In this document: positions 32,605 to 42,794 of the stretch, one piece after another
Layout of the letters: every line of letters begins with the position of its first letter
How positions within the stretch are numbered: position 1 is the stretch's first letter
Assembly (NCBI GenBank): GCA_963921195.1
Contig: OY992537.1
Span: 134,248,756-134,312,755, forward strand
Length of the DNA stretch: 64,000 nucleotides
Direction: 5' to 3'
Source of the DNA: Pegoplata infirma
Taxonomy: Eukaryota > Arthropoda > Insecta > Diptera > Anthomyiidae
Notes under the pieces: generated by a model
Seen by the model: only the letters and a program-made list of their open reading frames with translations
What the model was told of the DNA's origin: nothing
Database searches by the model: none
Program-made: the position numbers and the translations under genes

Positions 32605-32822
32605 TTAGACTGGTAAATTTTCAACTTAAATTTAGTTGGTGCTACAAAAATTCGATTAAACATTTGCATAAACAAAGATTGTCGCAATTAGATATCGAGT
32701 AACAACTAAATTTGGTTGATCTAATTAGATATAATTAATTTAAAAAAATTTCAAAATTTTAGTAGCAGCAACCGAATTTTGTATTGATACAACTAATAAA
32801 TTCAGTTAGAAATTAATTTCCC
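32605..32822. mobile_element. CAACT-motif MITE, decayed copy
   Basis: TTTTAGTAGCAGCAACCGAA followed by TTGATACAACTAATAAATTC aligns with 24090-24150 of the 237-bp MITE, and the left half with its CAACT/AGTTG motifs aligns as well. Termini are degenerate. Confidence 0.6.
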
Positions 32823-33478
32823 TTTAAATCCTTATTTAATACTATTCATTGAAATAAAATGACTTTTCGAATTTTGACTCATAAACTTCCTTGCCCTGTA
32901 TACAACAAATTGTATACAGCCTTTATTACAACTTAAATGCTCAAACAAATTTATGTTGACTAAATGGACAGACACATGTTGAAATTTCACATGTTGAAAT
33001 TTCAACTAATAATTCAATTTATGTCGTCTTGTGGTGCTTTCTTGTCTAATTAAATTGACACAATGACAGGTTGTACTCATTAGTAAAGGTTTATAAATCT
33101 ATGGATTATATATTACATTTGTAACTTGATTAGGGTGATTCAAATTACAAATTACTTTTTTTATAATACTCTCCATGTAATCCCAAAATTAGTTATGTAG
33201 TTTTACGCAATTTGATGTTAACATTTAGACGTATATCATCATTATATTGGCTGTCGGACGGTGTAATGAAATCCTTTTCTGCAAAATTTTTTTGCATAGA
33301 AAATTTTTTGCCTAGAATTTTATTTTCTCAAAATCATTTTTAATAAAATTTTTTCCCCAAACCCAAAAAAAGAAGTTCCAATGAAAATTTTGTGTCTTGT
33401 GCTAAGAAAATTAAAAAAAAAGTTTTTGGAACTTAGAAAATATTTCAAATATTGACAATATTTTTTTTTATAAATTCA
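32823..33478. other. Intergenic, nothing recognised
   Basis: No gene, complete repeat or array. The phrase TTGGCTGTCGGACGGTGTAA at 33249 resembles CACACTGTCCGACAGCCAAT at 8349 in inverse, hinting at another shared repeat. Confidence 0.35.
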
Positions 33479-33512
33479 CAGTGCAACAACCAAAATTGGA
33501 ATGGGATGAAAC

Positions 33513-34083
33513 TAGTGTTTTTGTTTTCCCGGAAAAGCGGGATTCATTTTTAAATTTCCCGGGATCCCGGGTATTCCCACCAAAATGAAAAACATAATTT
33601 TTTCAAATTTCGTAAGTTCGTTTTATTTAAAAATCACATTAATGAGAATAAAAGGTTTATTAACGCGAAAAAAAGTATTAAATTTGTAAAAAAAAAACGG
33701 TGTTTTTTAACTTTTTCAAGTGAATTATTGTTATTAATAGCTTTTAAAATTAAAATGCCCAATTATTTTCAACAGAAGAGGTTTTTTAAAATTTTCCTTT
33801 CTAAAAATTTACACAGAGTATCGTCCACATTATAAAAATGTGTCAGATTCTGAGATATTTGTGCCAAAAAGTGTCTCAGCTTCAAAAACACTTTTTAATA
33901 AAACTGTTGTAAGACAGAATTAGCATAATTTTATCATTAGAGAAAAATCATAGGTTTCGAGGCCATATCGAAAAGACTAAGATTCTAAGTCATTTTTTCT
34001 ATCGATCATTTTGAGACATTTTTCCTATTGAAAAGGTTTTTTTTTGGGGTTAAAAATGGCGGGAATTCCCGTGAAGAACTCTA
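33513..34083. mobile_element. hAT-like element with 8-bp duplication GATGAAAC
   Basis: Starts TAGTGTTTTTGTTTTCCCGG and ends AAGAACTCTA, flanked by a perfect GATGAAAC at 33505-33512 and 34084-34091. Subterminal CCCGGGATCCCGGG relates it to the TAGTGTTTGGG family. The interior holds AGATTCTGAGAYATTT-type repeats like those at 7520-7830. No coding region. Confidence 0.85.
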
Positions 34084-34789
34084 GATGAAACCAAAATCAA
34101 ATAAAAGATGACATATTCCATACCGAACCCCTCAAGGCTTTTTTTAGTTCATCGCTAGATTTTTACACGCATTTGATATTGGTGAACTTTTATTATAGGT
34201 AGTTATAATAATAACTCCTTAAAAACTGTATGAGACGTATGATTAATTTTGCAATTGCCTTTAAAAAAACAATCATACGCAACGACGCACAGTGAATTAT
34301 TTTTAATAATTTGGCTATTCAGTAAGTAGGTATGGAATCGATTGTAACGAAATTCATACCAGTTATATGTAGCTAACGTAATTTCAAACTTAACTTTGGA
34401 CGCTGGACCCCACATGTCCAATAAAGACACCACCAGGGACCCATAAATTTGGACAATAGGTCGATGAAATGCATGTTTGCAAATCTCGTTAACTAACACC
34501 AAAAAGCCGTTACGCATTTTCGAGCTGATAACGGGAAAAACTTTAGGAGTGTATTTTTAGTCCTCTACATGTGGTTTTAGTTCGCGGTTTTTGGACAAAA
34601 ATAATATTTAAAAAAAAAAACAATATATTTTAAAATTTTTTTTAAATAAAGCTTCTACGAAAAAAAATTCCAAAAACATTTTAACTGATCCATTTTGGTC
34701 CAAGCATTTCAAAAACCAGAAAAGTTAGATTTTTTTATAAAAAAAAAATAATAATTTTGATCCAATGATCAGTTTTTATTTATTTTTCC

Positions 34790-34957
34790 AATTTTTAATT
34801 ACAAATCATTTTTAATAATTTAAACCTAACCGAGAACTGGTAACAATGACCGTCGTCTCGTTGTAGCGAAATCGACCAAGGGTTTTAGTGGGAATCGAAC
34901 CCACGACCTCCTGTTTTATAGGCTAGCACGCTACCAACTAGCCTACAGGGACCCCCC
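34790..34957 (-). mobile_element. tRNA-derived SINE copy 3
   Basis: On the minus strand a diverged head (TAGGCTAGTTGGTAGCGTGC at the A box) is followed by the B box GGTTCGATTCC, then ACAACGAGACGACGGTCATT, GAACTCTCGG-like body sequence and an AT-rich tail. It is inserted in the left arm of the large foldback. About 15% diverged from the copy at 46949 by eye. Confidence 0.85.
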
Positions 34958-36124
34958 TAATTTTTATATAAAAAAAAACATATTTTATTTTAAAACAGCA
35001 CTCAAATGGTGCATACGGCCGATTTAAGTTCAGGAAAAATAAAATAAAAAATTGGCGGGTATTTATCGCTATCCGAGAAGTGCAAAAAAATAATCAAAAT
35101 GGGTATCAAAAATTTGGTAAAATAAAGCGTATTGCGAAAATAATATCAAAAAATATGCAAGCGAATCGGTAGGTCCATTAATGCATTTTTAAAAATCTGT
35201 ACAGTATAAAATGCATTTATGGACCATACGGATCAGCTATCTTTTTATACCCTCCAACTACAGTATGGGGGTATACTCACTTTGTCCTTCCGAGCAAATC
35301 GGACCAGGGGGAAAAAAGTTCCCCCTTGAAGAACTAAACCAACCTTTGAAAAATATCATATTTTTACATGATTTTTTGTGTTTTTGTTTAACAAATGCAA
35401 CATTTTTATGCTACAAGAAGTTCAAAGTCCTGCATTTGGACCCACAGAATTAGAAAATATCCGCCTCCCTTTTATGGGCGTGAAATGTTTTTTTTTTTTT
35501 TAAATAATGATAAACTTGTATTTCTTTAGAGCAAAAAGTATAAGAATGAATTTGTGTAATGTGCCCCCAATTACAACTACCGACAAATTATCGATAGCGA
35601 TAAATACCCGCAAATTATTTATTTCTATTTTTCCTGTACTTAAATCGGCCTTATGCATCATATGAGTGCCATTTTGAAATTAAATATATTTTTTTATGTA
35701 AAAATCTAACTTTTCTGGTTTTTGAAACGCTTCCATGGACCAAAAGTGATCAGCTAAAATTTTTTTGGAATTTTTTGCGTAATACGCTTCATTTTAAAAC
35801 ATTTTTAATATTTTTTTTTTTTTTTCAAAAACTGCCAAATAAAACCGCGTGTAGAGAACCAAAAGTACCCTCCTAAAAATGTTTTATGATTTTTCCCATT
35901 ATCAGCTCGAAAATGAGCACCGACTTTTTGCTATTAGTAAACGAGATTCGCAAATATGCATATCATCGACCCACCCGATGGTCCAAGTTTAGTACACAAA
36001 AACTTTAAATGCTTTAAAATCACCAACTTTAAATGCGTGTAAAAAATAATCTAGCGCTGAACTAAAAAAACGCCTTGAGGGGTTTGTTATGTGAAATGTC
36101 AACATTCATTTGCTTTTGGTTTCG

Positions 36125-36384
36125 TCTGTACGCCAAAAAAAATTGTCAATAAATTTTTCGGAACTTCTACTGTCGCAAAATTTAAATTTTGTGTGTAAAA
36201 CATCATAAATCCTCGTATTTAAATCATTTTTAAAAAACCTTTTTTTTGTAAAATTACCTTGGAAATTTGTAGTGTACGAAAATCAATTTGTTAAACTATA
36301 ACAAAAATTTCGAACAAAATTTTTGTTAAAAAACAATAAAATATTATTTCATATTATTTCATATATGATCATGTGTGACACTTA
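36125..36384. other. MITE-like motif remnant, no gene
   Basis: GTAAAATTACCTTGG and AAAAACAATAAA motifs suggest the left part of a CACTC-type MITE whose right end may be the ACAAGGTTTTTCTTGAATGTG at about 37420-37440. Termini are too decayed to be sure. Confidence 0.3.
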
Positions 36385-36650
36385 GGGAATTCACATGGGT
36401 ATCGTATTTGGTGTTGTATGTTGTATGTCCTATCTAAAAACAGCTTTGGTTAAACTTTAAATTAATAATACGACACACGATATGACGATACAACATTTAT
36501 ACCTATGTTTTGTGTGCTATTTTCAAGTATGCTAACAAGAAGAGAATCTAAGAGAAAAATATCAAATGAGCGATAAATAATTTTTACTAACCCTGTTTTT
36601 AGATACGACATACAACATATACAACAAATACGATACCCGTGTGAATTACC
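36385..36650. mobile_element. 266-bp MITE with GTATCGTATTTG arms
   Basis: GGAATTCACATGGGTATCGT, TTGTATGTTGTATGTC and ATCTAAAAACAG at the left are inverted at the right as CTGTTTTTAGATACGACATA and ACGATACCCGTGTGAATTAC. Arms are about 75 bp. No clear target duplication. Confidence 0.75.
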
Positions 36651-36720
36651 AAACTATGTATTGCGAGATAAATTTATATAATAAATTTGTACGTGCGATT
36701 TTTTGAGATATCGCCATACA

Positions 36721-36824
36721 TTATGTTGTAACATCTGGTCCCATGCATCATTCCAAATGTCTTGATTGTTTTTTATGTTGTAACATCTGGTCCCATGCAT
36801 CATTCCAAATGTCTTAATTGTTTT
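36721..36824. repeat. Exact 52-bp tandem duplication
   Basis: TTATGTTGTAACATCTGGTC through AATGTCTTGATTGTTTT occurs at 36721-36772 and again at 36773-36824, with a single clear substitution (G/A). Recent duplication. Confidence 0.9.
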
Positions 36825-36913
36825 ATATAAAATTTTATGTGCATCCATTATTTTTTAGTTTTGTCCATGAAACCATTTTTCGTATAAGTTTATATGAAAA
36901 TAGACACGAACCT

Positions 36914-37377
36914 CCCGAGTAAAAAAGTTTTGATATAATCATATCATTTTTAATTTAATTATATATAAATTGATCAATCATTTGATCCCAAAAATGGAGG
37001 ATCCAAAAATATATGATTATATCTTATTAGATCAAATTTGTTAAAATTAGATAAATTTAGATTAAAAAAATGGAACGGTAAATTTCATATAATTTGATAT
37101 TGAAGATCATTTTAGATCTAATAAGATATGATTATTTATTAATATATCTTATTAGATCCTAGTTTTTATAATATCAAATTAGATAATATTTACCGTTCCA
37201 TTTTTGGGATCAAATTATATCTAATTATATCAACTTTTATCTAATAAGATATATTCGTATATTTTTGGATCCTCCATTTTTAGGATCAAATGAGATATGG
37301 CGCCGTATTATTTTTTTTTAGTCGGGCTATTTTATATAATATATATTGCGTCATATAACTTTTTTTTTTTACTCGGG
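36914..37377. mobile_element. MITE with CCCGAGTAAAAA termini (copy 2)
   Basis: CCCGAGTAAAAAAG at the left and TTTTTTTACTCGGG at the right. The arms share GGATCCAAAAATATA-type sequence and TTTGATCCCAAAAATGG, inverted. The interior is filled with GATATAATTAGATC/TCTTATTAGATC motifs. It parallels 22356-23142. Confidence 0.75.
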
Positions 37378-37450
37378 TTCTCGTAAATTGGGATTTAGAG
37401 ACATTTTCCTATTAATTTTACAAGGTTTTTCTTGAATGTGATTTTGACTG

Positions 37451-37944
37451 ACAAGGAAGGTCTTTCACAGGCCACCCACCAATTGTTCTGAAACTTGAAA
37501 ACTGGAATAAGGGGGGAAAAATAGGAGTTACCTGTTTTTTTTAGCTGCCCAAACTTAAATTTAAAAAAGTCCTGCCAACTTATGAACAAATAAGATCTTT
37601 CGGAAAAATCCGTATTAAAGCCGAACTAGCAGGAATTTCGCCAAACAAAAAAATACGGGTCAGCTTTATTTTGATAGAGATTTTTATATATGATTTTGGA
37701 GATCGTACGTATATACATCTCGATATAAACTACCCCAACGATTATACATTTTTGACAATAATGAACTTAACGAAGCCGAATTTGGTCACAAATGATGCAC
37801 CATTGGATAGGTGTATCCCCTTTGAACCGCTAAATGTAAGATTGGGCAGCTATAAAAAAACAGGCAACTCTTATTTTGATCCCCTCTTTCCTATAAGCAA
37901 GTTTAAGAACAATCGGTGGGTGCCCTGTGAAAGACCTTACTTGT
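37451..37944. mobile_element. Palindromic MITE, ACAAGGAAGG termini (copy 2)
   Basis: ACAAGGAAGGTCTTTCACAG is inverted as CTGTGAAAGACCTTACTTGT. Interior segments (GATCGTACGTATATACATCT, AACTACCCCAACGA) match copy 1 at 30493-31081, which has about 95 extra bases. Confidence 0.8.
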
Positions 37945-38605
37945 GAGTTACAATTGTTTTTTTCCCGTATGTATGAACAAGTGATAATTCTTAAAGCTTT
38001 AAGAAAATCAGACATAAAAAATTCTAAAAATGTTATCAATAAAAACTTAATTTTTATTTGCGTCAATTAAAAACTTTCTTAAAGCCCACATAAAGGTTGT
38101 GGCATTCCTATAATTATTTTTTATAAAAAAACAAGCTAATTTTTTATTGTTCCTATTAAAAAATTTCGTAGAAATCAATTAAATTTAGTCAATGTACTTA
38201 AAAAACACTATAAAATATTTTTTTCTGTGTACCAAATATTGTAACAATTTGGAACAAAAGCTTGTCATGAAGCTATAATTACGCAAATTAACGTTAATGA
38301 GAGATTTTTTTTTAAATGTTTTTCATTACGTAAACAACTAACCGCAAAAAAGTAAAAATCTGAAAAACAACGCCACAACTAATTAGCATTTAATAACAAA
38401 TGGCGTATAAACAATGAAATTAATTAAGAGACTGTGAAATGTGTATGTATATAAAAACTGATAGTGTCTGACCGATGAAATTTTTTAAGGACAGAGCATA
38501 TGCCGAATATAGTGACAAATTTACCATATGACATAATTAAATATTTTTTTAACTTTAAGAGAGTTTTTCTTGTAAATTTACATTTTTTTTTCTGAGTTTT
38601 TTGTG
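37945..38605. other. Intergenic, nothing recognised
   Basis: AT-rich sequence with no supported feature before the target duplication at 38606. Confidence 0.45.
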
Positions 38606-38613
38606 GTTAGAAC

Positions 38614-39721
38614 CAGGGTTGTCAGATTTTTTTTACGCTCATCGCCAAATCGGATGTCAAAAATCGCCAGAAATCGCCAAAACTCAAATTTTTTCAGTTT
38701 TTGTTAAAAAAATAATTATTTTTATTTAAAAAAAAATATTTTGTTTTCTTTTTAATGGCTAGAAAATAATAATACTCAAAAATCGCCAAAATCCTAGAAA
38801 AATACATAAAAATCGCCAAAAGTAAATTTTTTTTTAATTTTTGGATTTTTTTACTTCAATCGGTAATTTATAAACAACTACATTTAAAAATTTTGATATT
38901 TACTTCTAAAATCTGTCTATAGGCAATAAATTTCTCTCAAAATTCATTTATGCTTGTTTTCTGCACTAATGCAAAAACCCAAATCGATCCATGATAATCG
39001 GTCTTGAATATTTCTTAATTTTCTTATTGCTATTTTTACTCAACAACAGTTTACAACAGTGTAAAATTGGAAAAAAAAGTAATTAATTTTTTTGTGATTC
39101 TCGTATTATAGTTTTTGACTCTCCTGGACACTGGACAAATTTCCCAAATATTTTTTGTTTTATATGGTTTTGAATTGAGAAAAGTGTGAAAGAAAAATTT
39201 TAATTTTTCTAAAAATTTAGACATCCTGGTTTGTTTCTTACTAGTTTCATATTATCCAGTTATAATAATCTTCAGAAAAACTTTTAATGTCAAATTTATT
39301 TAGTTAATAGTCAATAAAACTCTATATGTGAAAATTATTTACAGATCGCTGTTGTTGCTGTTTTTTCTCACAGAAGATTTGTTATTGTAATGTGTAAACA
39401 AAAACAATAATTTTTTGTTTTGTTTTAATTTATAAAGAGCCACTTAGACGAGCTGATTTGTAGAAAGTCTGTCGATAATGTTAAAAAAAAGTTTTTACTG
39501 TCTAAGCGCAGCAAAAGTAAATAAAATTTGATAATTTGAAATAATGGCTCTACTAATCTTTTGAAAATATTCAGGAAATAATTTGAAAAATCGCCAAAGA
39601 AATCGCCAATCATTTTGTAAATCGCCAAAAAATCGCCACGTCGCCAAATCGAAAAACTCGTCGCCAAACACATTTCAAAATCGCCACGTTTGGCGAGAAA
39701 TCGCCATTTCGGACAGCCCAG
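38614..39721. mobile_element. hAT-like element with ATCGCCAAA subterminal arrays, 8-bp duplication
   Basis: Starts CAGGGTTGTCAGATTTTT and ends GGACAGCCCAG, flanked by a perfect GTTAGAAC at 38606-38613 and 39722-39729. ATCGCCAAA or ATCGCCA is repeated about seven times in the left 200 bp and about ten times, mostly in the same strand orientation, in the right 140 bp. In hAT elements such subterminal repeats are transposase-binding sites, which is the likely role here. The interior includes the 190-bp repeat shared with 21692-21883. No transposase is encoded. Confidence 0.88.
39158..39346 (+). repeat. 190-bp dispersed repeat (copy 2)
   Basis: Near-identical to 21692-21883, with sharp edges at TATATGG and CAGATCGC. 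It may be part of this hAT-like family's interior, with the other copy being a decayed relative. Confidence 0.8.
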
Positions 39722-40180
39722 GTTAGAACACTCAAAAAAAAACACTTATCAAATTGTTAGAAAAAGTTTCGAATACCATTTTATCAATATTCCTTGTTTT
39801 TTACAAAAGCATTTTCTTTTTCTTCGATTGAAATTTATTTTTTTTTTGTAATGTTACATTTTTTTTGTACACTCAAAAAAATAACTTAGTCAAAGTATTA
39901 GTAAAAGGTGTTGTAATTTACTTCAACCAAACTTTAGCAAAAAAAATTGTAAAAATTAAATTTTTACAGATTTTTTTTGGCGATTTACTATTGGTAAAAT
40001 ACAAACATTTTTTGCTATTTTTACTATATTTTCTTGCTAGTTTTTTTTTTTTTACTATAATTTTAGCAAAAATATTAGTATTTTCCTTAAAGAAATGGTA
40101 ATACTTTTTATTTTATTTTTCTTAGTTTTAAGAAAAAAAATTTTGAAATTCTGATGAAGATTATTTAGCAAAAATAGAAA

Positions 40181-40849
40181 CGATTTACTACAAAGTAGCA
40201 AACGAGTCTAATGACAAATCGTTTTAGCACAAACTAGAATATTAATACATATTCGCCTCTATTCACAATGAGAATTAGAAAGACGAAGAAATTGTACCAT
40301 ACTAATATTATATATTTTTGCTAAATAATCTTGACAATGGAATCTTGACAAATTCCGAAACACGTGTCGATTAAGTCTTGCAAAAATGACCAACATAAAT
40401 AAATTTAAAACAAAAAAATAATTTTCTTGAAAATTATGCTATGAGAATATCATGGTTTTATTTAGTAAAGAAAATAATGACCTCGAGCCAGAATAAACAT
40501 CCTCAAAATATAATATTTTAAAGGTCGAATAAAACAATTTTTATTTTTTAATAAAAATTAATCAGAATTTGAACATAATGGTTGGCACGCCATGTGATGA
40601 ATAACCCTAATATGGAGTATTTCTCACAACAACAACACAAATAACATATTGTTGTAGTCCAATGGACTATCGTATGTAAAATTGTTTTAAATATTTTTGT
40701 TGGTTATTGACAATTGTTGCCTTATTAGTATGGTACAATTTCTTCGTCTTTCTAATTCTCATTGTGAATTGAGGCGAATATGTATTAATATTCTAGTTTG
40801 TGCAAAAACGATTTGTCATTAGACTCGTTTGCTACTTTGTAGTAAATCG
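40181..40849. repeat. Inverted repeat with ~125-bp arms
   Basis: CGATTTACTACAAAGTAGCA, ATTAATACATATTCGCCTC and AAAGACGAAGAAATTGTACC in the left arm (40181-40306) are inverted in the right arm (40729-40849). The loop of about 420 bp carries no gene. It lies inside the MITE. Confidence 0.8.
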
Positions 40850-41099
40850 AAAACGACAAAAAATTATTTTTTTGCTCTGAAATTTTTACCACAGATGTGT
40901 ATTGCATAGGGGTGCTATTTGCCATCGGAAACTCATTGCGGTCAAATTTGAGTTGGCATATTTTGAATATAGGTTCACGATATATTAAATATCTAATCTT
41001 CAATATCCAAAAGTTTTTTTTATTTAAAAAAAAAAACATGTGAAAAAAACTAAAAATTCGAAAAAAAAAATTCTTAATTTTGAACAGTTTTACGTGAAA

Positions 41100-41373
41100 A
41101 TGTAAGAAATTTCTTGTGTAGACTACTACGCAATTCTCATTTGTTCTACTTAAGCTAAAAGACGTGACACAAAAAAAATAAAAAAAGTGAAGTGTTGTTC
41201 TTTAAAATTTTTGGTTAACGCGTTTAAGTGAAAAAAAAATCATTTTGGATTTTGATGTTGTTGGAAGTCCAGTTACTGCAACTACAGCTGCTGAGAAGAA
41301 GGCAAAAGAAGATGCTGCCACCATCAAGCCGAAGAAACCATCAACTACTAATCAGAGAAAAAAAAATTACTAA
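41100..41373 (+). pseudogene. Possible histone-H1-like 5' leader and N-terminus (copy 2)
   Basis: A leader-like AAGTGAAGTG, TTTAAGTGAAAAAAAAATC precedes an open frame from 41242 to the TAA at 41371-41373. It reads LDFDVVGSPVTATTAAEKKA then KEDAATIKPKKPSTTNQ. The Ala/Thr/Lys/Pro composition and order resemble the disordered N-terminal tail of insect histone H1, followed there by a winged-helix domain that is absent here. The expected ATG is replaced by ATT. The aligned region at 15310-15530 shows the segment belongs to a repeated element. Another Ala/Lys-rich protein could equally be the source. Confidence 0.4.
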
Positions 41374-41676
41374 TTAAAACTGTTTTTTGACCAAATTACA
41401 ATTTTTTTTTATCTATTTCAATTTTACCATTTTTTTTTTTGTAATTTTACCATATTTTTTTATAATTTTACAAGGTTGATTTTTTACAAAAATAAAATGG
41501 TGTTCTTGTAATTTTACCATTTTTTTCCTAATTTTTTTATTAGAAAAATGGTTTTGCTAATATTACTAAAATTTTTGCAACGTCCAAATCTATAGACTTT
41601 TTTTTGCTAATTTTAACCATTTTTTTTGCTAGTTTTACAATATTTTTTTTGGGAGTAATGACAAGTTTTTAAGGTA

Positions 41677-42150
41677 CACTAAAAAAAAAAATTGTAAAAT
41701 AAAATGATAAGCTTGTTATATTTATTTTTGCTACCGCCTATTTTACGAGAATTCCCAGTTAATTTACAAGCTTTTAACCAATAATTTTGAAATTTTACAA
41801 GATTTTTACCGAATAAAATTGTAAATTTACAACTTTTTTGAAGCCCTAAAATTTACCAGGACTACTCGTGACTGTAGTAGATTTTTTGTTAGCTTTTTAC
41901 CAATAAAATTTAAAAATTACAATTTTTTTGAGCAATAAAACCTATAAGGAATTTTCGTGAATTTACTAGAATTTTTGTAAAAAAAATTGGAAATTTGTAA
42001 AATTACAAAAAAAAGATGTAAAATTACAAAAAAATAATTTAATTTCGATCAAAAATCGAAATAAAAAATACAAGGAAAACTATCAAAGATTGGTAAAATG
42101 GAATAACCAGACTTTTTATAGTAATTTAACAAGTTTTTTTTTTTTGAGCG
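41677..42150. mobile_element. CACTC-type MITE, right end mutated
   Basis: CACTAAAAAAAAAAATTGT with TA in front (41675-41676) and a right end TTTTTTTTTTTTGAGCG, one change from TGAGTG. The interior has TTGTAAAATTAC and AATTCCCAGTT motifs of the 9142-9652 class. Confidence 0.65.
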
Positions 42151-42201
42151 CACATAATCTAATGTAACAAAAATGAAAATAACCACTTCTCGATGTTGCT
42201 A

Positions 42202-42737
42202 CACTCGAAAAAAACCCGACAAGAAAAGTCTGTACATTTTTTTTGCTACCTCCTATTTGACAACAATTCCTTGTAATTTTACAAGCTTTTTACCCATAAT
42301 TTTGCAATTTTACAAACTTTTTACCAATAAAATTGTAAATTTACAAATGTAAAACTTACACAATAAAACTTGACGCGATAAAACTTACAAGGATGTTTCG
42401 TGTTTTACTAGATTTTTTGCTACCTCCTATTTACGAGAATTCCTTGTAAAAATTACGAGCTTTTTCGTAATTTGAAGAGATTTTTACCAATATTATTGTA
42501 ATTTATAAATTTTTTAGTGCAATAAAACTAACAAGGAAATCTCGTGAATTTACTGGATTTTTTTTGTAAAAAAATGTTGAAAATTTGTAAAATTACAAAA
42601 AAAACAATTATAAAATTACAAAAGAAATTTAAATTTTGTTCGAAAATTATTTGTTAAAAAACAAGGAAAACTGTCAGATATTGATAAAATGGGATTACTG
42701 GTCTTTTTCTAGTAATTTGACAAGCTTTTTTTGTGTG
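42202..42737. mobile_element. CACTC-type MITE with TA duplication
   Basis: CACTCGAAAAAAACCCGAC at the left and AGCTTTTTTTGTGTG at the right, with TA at 42200-42201 and 42738-42739. The TTGTAAATTTACAA array and GGAAAACTGTCAGATATTG are shared with 29367-29743. Confidence 0.8.
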
Positions 42738-42794
42738 TAGAAATTTAGAATTGGAGATTAACTAAATTTTTTATTCAAAATTGATTGTCAAAAA

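Larger units (their letters stand above)
33479..36124. mobile_element. Large CAGTG foldback (~2.6 kb) with nested hAT-like element and SINE
   Basis: The left arm starts CAGTGCAACAACCAAAATTG. Its segments ACCCCTCAAGGC, TTTCGAGCTGATAACGGG, AAAAACCAGAAAAGTTAG and ATACGGCCGATTTAAGT recur inverted in the right arm near 36075, 35910, 35715 and 35645. The centre is near 35.3 kb and includes a TATACCCTCCAACTA repeat. The right terminus beyond the GCTTTTGGTTTC segment is lost. Nested insertions are 33513-34083 and 34790-34957. Confidence 0.7.
39870..41655. mobile_element. CACTC-type MITE with internal inverted repeat and H1-like segment
   Basis: CACTCAAAAAAATAACTTAG begins the element and a TTTTTTTTGGGAGTAATG sequence may be its decayed right end. 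GTAAAATTACC/TTTTGCTA motifs line both ends. A clean inverted repeat spans 40181-40849 and a segment shared with 15310-15530 lies at 41100-41373. Confidence 0.5.
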
